From Symbiodinium natans (taxonomy: Eukaryota; Sar; Dinophyceae; Suessiales; Symbiodiniaceae), in NCBI GenBank assembly GCA_905221605.1, contig CAJNDS010002760.1, positions 101,501 to 161,500 on the forward strand: 60,000 nt of DNA, in the 5' to 3' direction. How positions within the stretch are numbered: the stretch's first letter is position 1; every line of letters starts with the position of its first letter. Shown in pieces: positions 21,337 to 32,992 of the stretch. Position numbers and translations under genes: made by a program. A model generated the notes under the pieces. That model had not been told where the DNA came from. It did not search any database and saw only the letters and a list, made by a program, of their open reading frames with translations.

Positions 21337-21809
21337 ATGATGAACTGATGAAGGCGCCCGTGTTGGCTGCAGGTCTGTAAGTGGCTTAGTTTTTCCGGGG
21401 TGAGTGAGCTGGGTTGCTCAGCCATCATAAGGTCACATAGGGGTCGGAAGAATTACTCATGGTGTTCCCTTAAGTGGCCCCTTTATCAACATACCATCAT
21501 AATCCCCCCAAAACCCTATTCCAATCATTCAGGCCCCTACATTAGTGTGCCGGCATCAGTGTGGTGGTAGCCTTGGCCCCAAGCCGAAACCGGTGCGGGA
21601 TTAGGTGCTTTGCAACCGCGGCCCTTCCTGACACACTTTTGCTGGACCCCATTATCATCCTTTAAACCTTTTTGGGGTAAAGGAGGGCCTATTTTTTTGG
21701 GTCTTTTTTTTTTGGGGGGGGGGGCTTTTTTTTTGATTTTTTTTTTCGTACGAAAAACAGTAATTTCTCTGTGGTTTCATAGGAAAGCGTTATTTCTGGT
21801 ACGTTTTAG

Positions 21810-21975
21810 AAGGAAAGAAGGAAAGAAAGGAAGGAAGGAAGGATGAAAGAAAGGAAGAAAACAAGGAAGGAAGGAAGGAAGGAAGGAAGGAAGAAAGGAG
21901 GGAAGGAAGAAAGGAAGGAACAAGGAAGGAAGAAAGGAAGGAAGAAAGGAAGGAAGCAAGGAATGAAGAAAGGAA
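21810..21975 (+). repeat. Polypurine GGAA/GAAAG tract
   Basis: About 165 bases with almost no pyrimidine on this strand, built of AAGGAAGG and AAGAAAGG units. A near copy lies at 40672-40840 in the second composite element. It could form triplex or other non-B DNA. No coding sense. Confidence 0.9.
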
Positions 21976-21979
21976 GCGT

Positions 21980-23433
21980 GCTTCGAAGCCCAAGAAACTA
22001 GTTGAAAAACATCGTGTGAGCATTGTGTTTGCAAATGGGGGGGGCTGCGCCCCCCCCAACCCCCCCGCTTTTTTTGTTTTTTTTTTAAGCCGTGCAGAGC
22101 GTGCGTGCTTCAAAGCCCAAGAAACTTGTTGACACCCATCATGTGAGCAGGGTGTTTGCAAATGGTGGGGGGGGCTGCACCCCCCCCAACCCCCCGCTTC
22201 TTTTAAGCCGTACCAAGCGTGCTTCAAAGCCCAAGAAACTAGTGGAAAAACATCGTGTGAGCATTGTGTTTGCAAATTGGGGGGGGGGCTGGCGCCCCCC
22301 GCTTTTTTTAAGCTGTGCAGAGCGTGCTTCAAAGCCCAAGAAACTTGTTGACACCCATCATGTGAGCATGGTGTTTGCAAATGGGGGGGGGCTGCGCCCC
22401 CCCCAACCCCCCCCGCTTCTTTTAAGCCGTACCAAGCGTGCTTCAAAGCCCAAGAAACTAGTTGAAAAACATCGTGTGAGCATTGTGTTTGCGAATTTGG
22501 GGGGGCTGCGCCCCCCCCAACCCCCCCGCTTTTTTTTTAAAGCCGTGCAGAGCGCGCTTCAAAGCCCAAGAAACTTGTTGACACCCATCATGTGAGCAGG
22601 GTGTTTGCAAATGGGGGGGGGCTGCGACCCCCCCCAACCCCCCCCGCTTCTTTTAAGCCGTACCAAGCGTGCTTCCCAACCCAAGAAACTAGTTGAAAAA
22701 CATCGTGTGAGCATTGCAAATGGGGGGGGCTGCGCCCCCCCCAACCCCCCCGCTTCTTTTAAGCTGTACCAAGCGTGCTTCAAAGCCCAAGAAACTAGTT
22801 GAAAAACATCGTGTGTGCATTGTGTTTGCAAATGGGGGGGGGCTGCGCCCCCCCCAACCCCCCCGCTTTTTTTAAGCCGTGCAGAGCGTGCTTCAAAGCC
22901 CAAGAAATTTGTTGACACCCATCATGTGAGCAGGGTGTTTGCAAATGGGGGGGGGGGCTGCGCCCCCCCAACCGCCCCCCCGCTTCTGTTAAGCCGTACC
23001 AAGCGTGCTTCAAAGCCCGAGAAACTAGTTGAAAAAAAAGTATGAATCCGATGAAAATATAGAGGGAATGATAGAAACCAAGAAAACGAACCAAATAGGG
23101 TTTTCCCTAGGACAAACTAAGGAAAAGCAACGTGCGCTTTGACGTTTGACGAAATCCGTCCAAAATGTAATCAGAAGAGGGTTTCCTTAGGAAAAACGAA
23201 CGAAAACCTCGTTTTTTTCAAGCCGTGCAGAGCGTGCTTCAAAGCCCAAGAAACTTGTTGACACCCGTCATGTGAGCATGGTGTTTGCAAATGGGGGGGG
23301 GGGCTGCGCCCCCCGCCAACCCCCCCCCCGCTTCTTTTAAGCCGTACCAAGCGTGCTTCAAAGCCCAAGAAACTAGTTGAGAAACATCGTGTGAGCATTG
23401 TGTTTGCAAATGGGGGGGGCTGCGCCCCCCCCA
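21980..23433 (+). repeat. GC-hairpin minisatellite, array 1 (105-120-bp units)
   Basis: Two alternating unit types share GTGCTTCAAAGCCCAAGAAACT. One continues AGTTGAAAAACATCGTGTGAG, the other TGTTGACACCCATCATGTGAG. Both end in TTTGCAAAT, a G7-9 run, CTGCG and a C7-9 run (a near-perfect GC hairpin), then a second C run and GCTTCTTTTAAGCCGT. A non-repeat spacer (about 23035-23220) interrupts it. Homopolymer lengths vary between units. Confidence 0.9.
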
Positions 23434-23533
23434 NNNNNNNNNNNNNNNNNNNNNNNNNNNNNNNNNNNNNNNNNNNNNNNNNNNNNNNNNNNNNNNNNNN
23501 NNNNNNNNNNNNNNNNNNNNNNNNNNNNNNNNN
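23434..23533. other. Assembly gap (100 N)
   Basis: Exactly 100 undetermined bases inside the minisatellite. The round number suggests a scaffold gap of unknown true size, placed where assembly is hardest. Confidence 0.99.
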
Positions 23534-26500
23534 AGTGCGCCTTGGCGGAAAGCTGCCCGGAGACCTTTGAATGGCTTCAGGGGATGTGGGCCTCGGTTTG
23601 CAGGGCTCAGGCTCTAGGGTTCAGGGCTTAGACCGTGTGGGCTTTAGGAGTGTGGGCTTTAGGGTTCGAGGTCTAGAGTGAAGCAAGCACTTACATTACG
23701 TTGGTAGTTCATAGAAGTTCTGATTTCGGCAGCTTTAAGCCCTAAACCATCCACAGCTAAGGGCTTAGAGGGTTTAGATCAGTGTATGCGAGCGGGGCCT
23801 GCGCCTTTTCTTCAGATCTAGGGCCGCACTCCCTGTCACGCACCTGATAGCCTAGTAGCCCCACCGCCACCCTAACTATTTTCTTGTAGAGCAAGGGGGG
23901 CTTCCTTGCTGTTCTTCTCTCAAGCCTCCAAGAGGGGGGGTTTAAGCCCTAAGAAGCTCCAGGATTCGGGAAAAATCCTTTTTGCACAGATGTTCATGGC
24001 AGAAAGGACCCCGTCATTTTCCGGATGTGGGGTTCTACCCGCAAACTCCAAAACACTTCTAACGGTCAGTCAGGCGCCAATGGTAAAGCCCGGGAGAATC
24101 TGAGAAGCGGAGAAGCTGCGCTGAAAAAGGTTCGGTGAGGCCTCGGCCTCTCGTCTGTGAGAAAGGAAACGCTTCCCCTGAGTGCCCCCCCTGAAAGGGG
24201 CAGGATTCCCAATTGTCATGTCCGGAAAGAATGCCGGAAGCTGCAGGGTCCCAGCCCTGAGGGTGTTGCAGGGGCCCGGGCGCCCCGTTCCGCAAATCGG
24301 GGGAGCCCTGGCAACCAATAACAAGACGCCAGCGGTGAGGGAATGGCACAGTGGAAAGCGGTTGTTTTGGGGAGGTTGTCCCCTCCCATGCGCGTAGATT
24401 CGAAACGCGCCAGGGCAGAGCCCTGTCCGAGAGGCTCGAGCACCCATGTATATGGTCAGCGGTGCTCTCGCCAGTTTAGGGTTTAAGGTTTAGGGTTTAG
24501 GGTTCAGGTTTGGGTCCAGCCATCTGCGAACTTAGGGTTAAGGAGCCAACCCCCAAGTCCAAAAACCCCTCAAGCCCCAACACCTAAAGCCTTGCAAACA
24601 CTCTCCAAAGCCTCTCTAGCACCCCTCTAAACCCCGCAACACCCCTCGCTCCAAAACTCCTGAAAGCCAAAAGAAACAACCATCCTGCAGAAACCCTTCG
24701 TCGGCTCAGAGAACTTCCGTTTCTGTATCGACTCGAGGAGCAGATAGATGGTGGCAGCCCTCCCCAGCCAGGGACCTGGGGGGTGGGTTTAGGGGTTTAG
24801 GGTTTCGGGTTTAGGGTTTAGGGCATTTAGGGTTGAGGGTTTAGGGCGTTTAGGGCATTTAGGGTTTAGGGTTTCGGGTTTAGGGCATGTAGGGTTTAAT
24901 GTGGACCCGCCTTAGTTGCGGCCTCCCCCCTCTAAAGTCAAGTAATTTGGCCAGCATTCAGGATCATGGTGTTTTTCGTTTTTTTTTTGGAGGGGAGGGG
25001 GGGATGCGGCCCGCTGTACAGCCACCTTCTCAGAACAAGAAGCAAAGAAAGCAATCCCGATCAATCCGGCCAGGGGTGGTCCAGGGGCCAGGAGCGCACT
25101 GTCTTTTATGTCCTACCCCTACCCCCCCCCGAGCTTTGAAATCTCAAATCTTCAGCCCAGTGGGTTTTAGATGAGGCCTGGCCCTTTGGGGTTGAAGGCT
25201 AGGCTCTTGAAATCTTAAGCCCACTAGCCTTTGGATTTCGAAGGCCTGGTGCCTTGTTTTCAAGGCCCTCCGCCTTGAACAATCAACGCTTTGCCGCTAT
25301 AAACGGGCCCCGCAGACCTTGAAGGGGATTACGGTCCCCCCCCAGCCCAGCAAAGGGTTTGAAGAGGGCGGGCGTTGAAACTAAATTCAAGGCCGACAGG
25401 GCTTAAGATTGAAAAGCCGAGTGGGGTGAGAGTTGGGGGGCGGCGAACACATCAAAGCAGCTCCAACATTATGGAGTTTAGGGTTGAGAGGGTCTTGTTA
25501 TAGTTGTTTTGCTGGGTTTTGGGTTTTAGAGTCCCCCCCCCCAACCACAATGTTGGACATGAATACTCAAACTTTAAGGGGGGCAGCGCTTATCGTGCCG
25601 CCATAGTATGGGGATGCAAGTTCTAGGGTTTCTGAAGCTTAGGGCTTAGGGCGACATGTTAGAGAGTTTAGGGGTCCGAAAACCTCCTAAGGAATCGAGG
25701 TTAAGCTCCACAGGGTCCTCGTTGTGAACGAAGTTCTTTTCGAAGTTTTTTCTTTTGTCGGGATGGTATTCAGTATTGGACCCAGAATCCTGGCCCTAAC
25801 AGTGCTCTCTTCAGAACGCATTCCTGTAACTTCTGCACCGAAGGCCTCGCTGCTTAAGCACCCGGGGCGCCGTGTTCAACTTCGTCGTGGGGGTAGTGGT
25901 GTGCGGTGAGCTCAGGGGCCGATGTGAGGGTTTAGGATCCACGGTGGGGGGGTACACTGCAGACTCCCAAACACAGTCTGTTTGAGTTCCGAAGACCAGA
26001 CATCTGTCCTGAATTCAGGGGATTACAGGGGACCCTGAGCATGAATCAAGCTAGGCTTCTCGGGCTCCTTGCCATACTAGATATATCGAGGTATCGCCTG
26101 CCCCAGGTGCAAACGCCGTGCTGCTTGCCGTCGAAGCAGACCTAGGACTTTTGGGGCCTTCTGCTCCCACTTGGACAGGCGCTGCCGGCTTAGCATTCTG
26201 AAGCCGTTGCACATGACCTATTTGGGGGGATTGTCTAAGGTACGGTCCACTTGAAGGGGGGAGGTACCCCAAACATCTGGCTTTGTAGTACAACACAAGC
26301 TCCAACAGACCCCGAAACCCGCAAGGGTTTCATGGTTGTAGGGCTTAGGACTAGTATTCGGCAGAAGACAGTGCGTTCCTTCCCTAAGCTATTTTGAACA
26401 AAAAGGTTCTCTACAACAAGCCTGCAACGAACCTTCTTTGGGTAAAGTTCCTCGCCAGGTCTGGAGACAGATCTGCTGAGCGTTGGCATGGGCAATGCGG

Positions 26501-28459
26501 GTTGGAATGTGGGCCTGGAGAAAAGCGCTGCTTGGTCGTCATATGGCCTGTGGTCCCTAAAGCCCACGAAATGCCCCGAAGCCCTAAACCCCTTACAGGA
26601 CCCCAAAACCCTTATGCACTGCTAAACCCCTTATAAAACCCAACCCCAAACCCTCTACATGACCCCCAAAACTCTGACTCTGAACCCGTGAACCCGAAGT
26701 GAACCTACCCTGAATCCACATATCACTCCCTGCTCCTCAAACCCTAGACCTAAGGTGAAGTCAGAGATCACAGACGGCATTGCTGCAGACAAGCAGCTCA
26801 AGGCCCAAATTTGGTGGGGCTTAGAGGGCCTCAACTGCAAGTAGGGTTTCGGGGTTACAGCTTCTTAGAGGACTTAGGGGTTCGGTTGGGGGTTTTGGGT
26901 TCAGGGTTTAACAAGTGCTTTAGGGGTACATGGAGGGGTAGACCCAGGGGTTGATCTAAGTCTGCCCTTTTTTCGGTCTTCATCATGGTTGATTCCTTAC
27001 AGTTGCCCAAGCCCAAGAGTGATCCTGATCGACAAGGCTACCATAACTAATGGGAAATATGGGAAGCAATTGCAGGCGAACTTGCAGAAGAAGCTCAACG
27101 CCCGGGTCTCGACGGAAGCGCGGTAGAGCTTAGGGTTTCGGGCTTTAAGTCTATCCAGACAATGTCAGGTGGGCAATATGCCCCCTCCTCCGCCGTGCAT
27201 TTTCTCCAGCTTCTCACCCCTCGAATTTAGGGTTTTGGGTTTAGGTGGAAGGGCGGGGGGGACTACTGACACGGCGACACGAAACCCCATATGAGTTGCG
27301 CTTCAAGGGAGCTTGGGCCGAAACCCTTGGGTTTCCCTACTACCCCATTAAGGTTATTTAGGGATAATTATGCCTACTTAAGGTTATTTAAGGGGGGAAA
27401 CCGGGGGGGGGGGGTAGTATAGAGGGGGAACCCATGACGAAACCCAGGCCACGCTGCATCAGAATGTGCCGCTGAATGGCGAGCTGGCGCTGCCCACCGG
27501 GGGTAAGCTCAGGCTCGATCCTCATCGACCGGTCTATTTTTGGGGCTTTAGGTTTAGGGTTTAGGGTTAAGGGTTAGGGTTTAGGTAAAATCCGCAGCTC
27601 CGTGGGTTGTTGAGGCTCTTGCCGGGTGGCTCTGTGTCAATGTCTGTGCAGGGTACTCAAAAGCATCAAACCCCCGAGGACAACCAGCACAGAGCCTTTG
27701 GCATCCTGCTAGGGAGGAGTGTAAATCATGCGACGGTCAGGGAAAGTATGCCAGCGAACGATGCCGAGGATATTGACGATGACGACAGCGATTGCGCAAG
27801 CATCATGCTAGTCGTGATGATGGTACGCCCATTTGATTCCTTGAGCTCCCCTATGATGTCAGAGTCCAGGCGGACTGCCCCGTTCTGACGGAGGGGCGGT
27901 GCAGCAAGGGGCAATACAAAACATATGCTTGCAACAAAGTTGCACAAACATGTATCCACAGCATATGATGCCGAGCCATGGGGCATTATGGAAGTAGGGC
28001 CGAGGGTTTAGGGTTCTGGGTTTCGGCTATAGTGCAGGTGGAATGTCATCCCCCCCACCCCCATCTCTTGCGAGCGCAAGCTTTTTGGCTGAACCCTAGA
28101 CTGTAATGCCCCAACTCCTAAACCCCGAACCCTAAACCCTTGAGGTTGCTCGACGGGTGTGGGATTTATGGAACTGAGATTTGAACATCAAGGTTTGGGG
28201 GAGGCTAGAGTTGAGGGCTTTCTGCAAGAAATGTATGAGGGTTTAGACTTTAGGGGTTTGCAACCCTACATAACCCATTTGAATGCTGATTTTGTGGGAC
28301 CAACCCACACCCAAAAGCCTCAAAGGCCCAAGTCGTCGTTCCCGAACCCCGGAGCCATAAAGGCCCTCAGGCTCTGAGTAGTCGGCTCTGGAAAAGATCC
28401 GGAAAGCCCTGAAACCTCGGCCGCCGACGCCCTTTTCCTAAACCCTAAGCCTTTCTAAG
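23534..28459 (+). other. Low-repeat stretch with scattered exon-like islands upstream of the channel
   Basis: Fewer telomere-like arrays than elsewhere. Islands with protein-like open frames on the + strand: about 23537-23604 (CALAESCPETFEWLQGMWAS), 24069-24132 (GANGKARENLRSGEAALKKV), 24690-24779 (ETLRRLRELPFLYRLEEQID), 26757-26840 (VKSEITDGIAADKQLKAQIW), 27003-27122 (VILIDKATITNGKYGKQLQA), 27433-27535 (DETQATLHQNVPLNGELALP) and 28380-28440 (SALEKIRKALKPRPP). They may be N-terminal exons of the ion channel or of another gene. None is recognised. Confidence 0.4.
27329..27433. mobile_element. MITE-like element, family 7
   Basis: Begins GGGTTTCCCTACTACCCC and ends GGTAGTATAGAGGGGGAACCC, 105 bp, with TTAAGGTTATTTA inner repeats. 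Its right end abuts the exon-like island that starts at 27434, so the element terminus may supply or border a splice acceptor. Confidence 0.7.
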
Positions 28460-28495
28460 GTTTGCTGCCTACACGGTCTGCGAGTTCTTTTTCGT
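28460..28495 (+). CDS. Voltage-gated cation channel: S2 exon, first half
   Basis: After TTCTAAG the frame reads FAAYTVCEFFFV. With the next exon it gives a CEFFFV-FEALLRL string, the usual S2 pattern in which an acidic residue in a hydrophobic helix is followed by E-x-L-L-R-L. The phase fits if the donor is GA (GATCTT), a non-canonical class known in dinoflagellates. S1 was not identified. Confidence 0.6.
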
Positions 28496-28993
28496 GATCT
28501 TTTTCTTGCCCGGGTGCCCGGTAGACTGCAGGCTTGTAGGGTTTAGTGGCTGAAGGAGTGTGAGGTTTGCGGGGAGAGTTGAGGGTCTTGGACTTCAGCT
28601 TAAGGTTGAGGGCTTGGGGCTCCAGGAATGTATAAGTTTCGTTTCATTCATTTCAATTCAGATGCAGTTGACATGCTCGGGACAGATTGTTGCGGATGCT
28701 TCAACAGCAACATGTTTGAACTGGGGGTTCACAAGTCCGAGCGTCGAACCCGGAACCCTAGAGCCTCGATGGGGCCCGCATGATAACCATCCCTTCGATG
28801 TTGAACACGTCCGTCCTCCCGCATGCCCCTTGCTTAGATCCTTGTATAGTCTTTCGTCCCCTTATGCGCCCCGTGGAAAACCCTAAACCCTAAACCCCTA
28901 AACCCTAAACCCCTAAACCCTAAACCCTAAACCCTAAACCCTAAACCCTAAAACCTACCCCGGACCCCGAAATCCTTTAGGCGTTCTGCCAAG

Positions 28994-29049
28994 GTTTGAG
29001 GCGCTGCTTCGGCTCTGCGACCTCGGATGCCGCGAATACCTTTGTGCCG
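28994..29049 (+). CDS. Voltage-gated cation channel: S2 exon, second half
   Basis: After TGCCAAG the frame reads FEALLRLCDLGCREYLCADL. The FExLLRL...G-x-x-x-Y[FL] pattern is typical of S2 leading to the S2-S3 linker of Nav/Cav/NALCN-like channels. Confidence 0.65.
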
Positions 29050-29562
29050 ACCTTAGGTTTCGGGGGGTTTTGGGGGTTTTAGGGGTTTTGGGGGTTTAGG
29101 GTTTGGGGTTTAGGGTTTAGGGTTTAGGGGTTTTCGGGAGCTTGGGGTTTGGAGTTTCGGATTCCGGGTTTAGGGTTTAGGGTAGAGGGTTTGGAGTTTA
29201 GGGTTTAGGGTTTAGGGTTTGGAGCTGAGGGTTTGGAGTGTCGGGCTTAGGGTTTTGGGTTTAGCGTTTGGAGCTTACCGTTTGAGGTAGGATTTGCAAG
29301 GTTTCGAGCTTATTGTTCAGGGTTCGAAGGTCAGGGTTTTGGGGCTCAGGCCTACATCCGGGGAACCGTCCTCACCAAATGCCCACCCTTTTCTGGGAGG
29401 GGGGTTAGGTCTTTTCTTGTATGAGTCCCTCGTACCGTCAAATACGGTGCGCTATAGTACCTTGTTGGGTTTTCGTTTGATGTCTGAAAGCTTGATGAGA
29501 GCTTAAGTAGGTTTAGCCAGCCAAAACCCTAAACCCTGCGCCAAACCCCCGATTCGTAGCAG

Positions 29563-29619
29563 GCAGATACCCGTGGATGCCCCTGGACTTGGTCGTGGCG
29601 GCCCAAGTCCTGCACGCCT
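29563..29619 (+). CDS. Voltage-gated cation channel: S3 exon
   Basis: Near a CGTAGCAGGCAG acceptor the frame reads RYPWMPLDLVVAAQVLHAS. This resembles S3, where a W-N/M-x-L-D motif starts a hydrophobic helix and its Asp pairs with S4 arginines. It lies in order between S2 and S4 exons. Exact boundaries are uncertain. Confidence 0.55.
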
Positions 29620-29835
29620 CGAACCCCAAATGCCCCTGAAGCCACAAGACCTGAAGCATGCCGAAGCCCTAAACCCTAAACCCTAAACCCTAAAACCCTG
29701 GCCTGAAGATAATGGCTCAGCACACCACGACTGTTCCTTCCGGGTGCCTCACAGCAAGATCCTGACTGGGTTGCTGTTTCAAGGAACTTAGGCTTCAGGG
29801 TTTAGGGTTTAGGGTGGTTGGTGATACATAGGATG

Positions 29836-29920
29836 TAGGGTTTAGGCTTTAGGCTTTAGGCTTTAGCCTTTAGGCTTTAGGCTTTAGGCTTTAGGCTTTA
29901 GGCTTTAGGCTTTAGCGTTT
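29836..29920 (+). repeat. Variant telomere-like array (TTTAGGC)n
   Basis: About twelve units of TTTAGGC (with one TTTAGCC), flanked on both sides by a GGTGATACATAG motif (29820 and 29922). The unit is the telomere-like heptamer with the last G changed to C and kept homogeneous across the array. Confidence 0.88.
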
Positions 29921-30129
29921 TTGGTGATACATAGAAGAAGCAGGGTATCTCTTCTTGTGGGTATCTGAATTGAAGTGCCTGAACACAGCCACCCCAAAAA
30001 AAGGTGAAGTGGAGATGTGACGCTGAAGCCAACGCCCTCAAACGAAAACCCTAAACGCCCAAAACCAAAAAGATATCACCTACACCCTAAGCCCCAAAAC
30101 CCAAGCTCGAAGCCCCACGCCCGAAGCCC

Positions 30130-30212
30130 AAGTCCAGGTCGTCACGACCGGCCTGGCCGACGTCAGTCTTCCTTTCTTCCTGGACGCGGACATGGAGCGG
30201 CAGTCGGTGCTT
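30130..30212 (+). CDS. Exon-like island between S3 and S4 of the channel
   Basis: The frame reads QVVTTGLADVSLPFFLDADM then ERQSVL. It is in the right place for an S3-S4 linker or an alternative segment of the channel, but it shows no diagnostic motif. A second island at about 29703-29775 (DNGSAHHDCSFRVPHSKIL) is equally unassigned. Confidence 0.35.
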
Positions 30213-30561
30213 TGAGGGTTTCGGGGGTTTCGGGGGTTTAGGGTTTAGGGTTTAGGATTTAGGGTTCAGGGGCTTCGGGATTTGGCCTGGCCTTTCAGAA
30301 GCTCCGAGCATCGCAGACTATCAGAGGTTAGGGCTTGGGAATGCCCCCTAAACCCTATACCCTGATCAGACATGCACACAAGTGGCCCTGCTTAACTTCC
30401 GACATGAAACAATCCTGAACCCCGTAAAGCTCGTCTTCTCTGGTGCTCCCAGCTTATAGAACACCAACCTCTCAGAAGACAACGAGGCCTGAACCCCATA
30501 AAACCCTGCTGAAGCGTTTTCAATGCACATGTAGGCTTCGGGGCGCACTCTGCATCCTTAG

Positions 30562-30615
30562 GTGCTGCCCTTTCTGCGCTTGTTGCGCGTGCTGCGCCTG
30601 TTGAAGCTCTTCCAG
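30562..30615 (+). CDS. Voltage-gated cation channel: S4 voltage-sensor exon
   Basis: 54 nt after TCCTTAG and before donor GTGTGA. The 18 codons read VLPFLRLLRVLRLLKLFQ. Basic residues at every third position in a hydrophobic helix (R, R, R, K) are the S4 voltage-sensor signature. The exon is phase 0 on both sides. This makes the channel call firm. Confidence 0.85.
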
Positions 30616-31069
30616 GTGTGACGCAGCCTCAGCTATCGGGGCCGTTTGGGACTTAGGGTTTGGGGGGATGTCCGGGGTTCATGTTTAGAGGGATCCAGAC
30701 TCCTGAGCCCAAAACGCTGGGCTTGAAAAAGCCTGCCTGGACCGCCAAGCGTCTTTGAAGATTTCCTGAAGCCCTCATGCAAGCCCCAAAACTCCCTTTA
30801 AAAGTACATGTAATTCATAACAGCAGTAAGTTTGCAAGATTCCAAAGCCCTACGTTACACCTCTAGAAGCCCTGACAACACCCACCAAACCCACACGTCT
30901 ACTCGACTGGTCTCAGCTCGCCTGGCCTTCCCCTAGCTACCTGCACCGCTAGACACCTTAAACCCTGAACCCTGAGCCCTATGACCCTACACCCTAGAGC
31001 CCTGTACCCTACACCCCCACGCCCCTAAACCCTAAACCCTAACAACCCCCACAACCCTTTGAGGCCAGC

Positions 31070-31131
31070 CGCTGCGAATCATCGGACGGGCGGTCGTGAA
31101 AGCCTTCGCCGTTGTTCTGCTGGTTGGGCTC
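31070..31131 (+). CDS. Voltage-gated cation channel: S4-S5 linker and start of S5
   Basis: After GGCCAG the frame reads PLRIIGRAVVKAFAVVLLVG then L, with donor GTGGGG. LRII-x-RA matches the S4-S5 linker and AVVLLVGL begins S5. It joins in frame to the next exon, which continues the S5 helix. Confidence 0.75.
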
Positions 31132-31539
31132 GTGGGGACTCCCGGACCTCTGGGTCGCCTGTGAAGTTAGGGTTTGGGGTTTAGGGTTTAGGGTTTAGGG
31201 CTCAGGGTTTGAGGTGTGGGGTTTAATTAGGGCTTTCTTCGAGGACCAAGCTTATGGTATAGTACCTAAACCCTCACCCCCAACAACAAAAAAGCTAGGT
31301 TCCCTTTGTTTTTGCAAGGCTGCCCTTTTGAGGGGGGGCTCCACACCTGTGATCTAGGCTCATATCGGGTGCCATCTGCCACTTATGTAACCCGCATAGG
31401 AGCCTTGCATGTAAGGTGCCCCCGCCATGGGACCTCCCTTTATGAAGTCGTCCTTGATTTAGAGCACTCTAAACCCTAAACTTTAGGCCCTGAACCCGAA
31501 ACCCTAAGCCTTCAACCTTACCTCACGGAAGCCTCAGAG

Positions 31540-31598
31540 GTCGTCTTGGTGCTCAACTTCAGCTTGGCGATCATCCTCACGACGCTGGTTGGGCAGAG
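31540..31598 (+). CDS. Voltage-gated cation channel: S5 exon
   Basis: After CCTCAGAG the frame reads VVLVLNFSLAIILTTLVGQ, a continuous hydrophobic helix ending in the TxLVG motif typical of S5 in four-domain-type channels. The donor follows GGGCAGAG. Confidence 0.75.
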
Positions 31599-32615
31599 GT
31601 TGGGCCTCAAGCCGAAGGGTCTAGAGTCTAGGGTTTAGGGTCTAGAGTTTAGGGTCTAGGGTTTAGGGTCTAGGGTTAAGGGTTTAGGGTCAGGGTTTAG
31701 GGCATGTAGGGTGTGGGATATAGGGCAGTTGGGGCCTAGGGCTTCTGCTTCCCTACACTCCTACACCTTCGACAATGAAGTTCTTGGATGTGCCGTATGT
31801 CAGTGGTCACTTTGGCTTTCGGGCTTGTTTAGGGTTTTGGGCTTCACCCTAAACCGGAAGCACAAAACCCTAAGCCCTAGAACATTTAGGGCTTGGGGTG
31901 TAGGATTGGTACCAAGCTTCCTAACTAAGCCTGGAAACGAGACACCTTTGGTGCGATGGGTCCTTGGGCCCTGTCATTCCCACCCCCCGGCCCTGTGCTT
32001 ATGTCCCTAAATTCTAGGGTTTCGGCCTTGGCGTGTCATTTCATGTTCCTGCAGCCCAAGAACCCCTCAATTTCGAAGTAGAACTGCGGTCGCATTAAGG
32101 ATCCCTATGCAGTTTGAGGTGCAATTCGGCGCCAGGCCCTAAACCCGAAGTCTTACTCTTCAGTTAACGAAGAGGTATTGACGAGACTGGGAAATGCGCT
32201 CGTCCTCAGACAAATGGCTTTGGGTTGAAACAACCACTGATGGCGTTTGAAACGAACAGCTTCACCTTAGACCCTAAACCGCTCCTTGAACAAATCTGGT
32301 ACGATAATGAGGGACCCCGAATATAGAACCCCAAATAGTAGGATCCCCTTACGATAAGGACCCGGGTTTGCCCCACCTAATTCTCGACGCCCAGTCCAAG
32401 CTCTCAGCTGCGTCAGGTCCAATGTTTGGGCAGACAAGAAACTAGGCACGCCTTTGGGACAGTTGTTTTAAGCTTGCCTCTTGTTGGGTTAAAGGGTATC
32501 ATACATACCCTAAACCCTGACCTTCTAAACCCTAAGCCCCAAACCCTAAACCCTCAGCTCTACCCGCTCAACCCCAAGAAATCTCTTAAGAGCGCGTGAA
32601 AGGGGAGCAAACCCA

Positions 32616-32677
32616 GGACTGACGATGACATCGAAGCTTGGTTTGGATCCATCGGGCGGTCGATGCACCTGGGCACC
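32616..32677 (+). CDS. Voltage-gated cation channel: turret/pore helix exon
   Basis: After ACCCAG the frame reads TDDDIEAWFGSIGRSMHLGT, then donor GTAGGAG. An acidic turret followed by F-G-[ST]-[IL]-x-R-S-M leads directly into the pore helix of Nav/Cav-like domains, which the next exon supplies (TLFTIQTLSGW). Confidence 0.78.
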
Positions 32678-32992
32678 GTAGGAGTTTGCCTTGGGTTAGG
32701 GCTTAGGGTTTAGGGTCTAGGGTTTAGGGTTTAGGGCTAGGGGTTTGGAGTTGTTTTTTGTCCGGGATGTCCCCCCCGATTGCGTGAAGGATAGAACTCT
32801 GGTCATACATGCGGTCTCGGAACGGTTGAAAGGTATCCTCACCGGTTCTTATACAAGTATGGCTTTGGGAGCCACATACTCGATTTCTAGTCCCTTCTTG
32901 GCTACTTGTGTGAACCCCCGTATCATAGGCACCCAAGAAGGGCTCGAATTTTGCCTACAAAAACGGAAGCTTTGGTTTGTCAACTAAGGCAG

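Larger units (their letters stand above)
21687..23433 (+). mobile_element. Composite inverted-repeat element with minisatellite, copy 1 (cut by assembly gap)
   Basis: Starts with a T/G-homopolymer arm containing ATTTTTTTGGGTCTTTT, then TACGAAAAACAGTAATTTCT and a polypurine GGAA/GAAAG tract (21810-21975), then a tandem array. The same order occurs in the complete copy at 40488-42872. The 3' end and terminal arm are missing because the sequence stops at a run of 100 N. Both strands are open over long stretches of the array, but the reading frames only mirror the repeat and I do not regard them as genes. Confidence 0.8.

Noticed and set aside
21790-22446. Long minus-strand ORFs over the minisatellite (up to 218 codons, and similar ones at 40655-41436)
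   Set aside because: They simply read the repeat; several frames on both strands are open at once and homopolymer lengths differ between units, so they are not genes.
23398-23631. ORF running through the run of N
   Set aside because: The reading frame across an unknown-length gap is meaningless; only the part after 23534 could be an exon.
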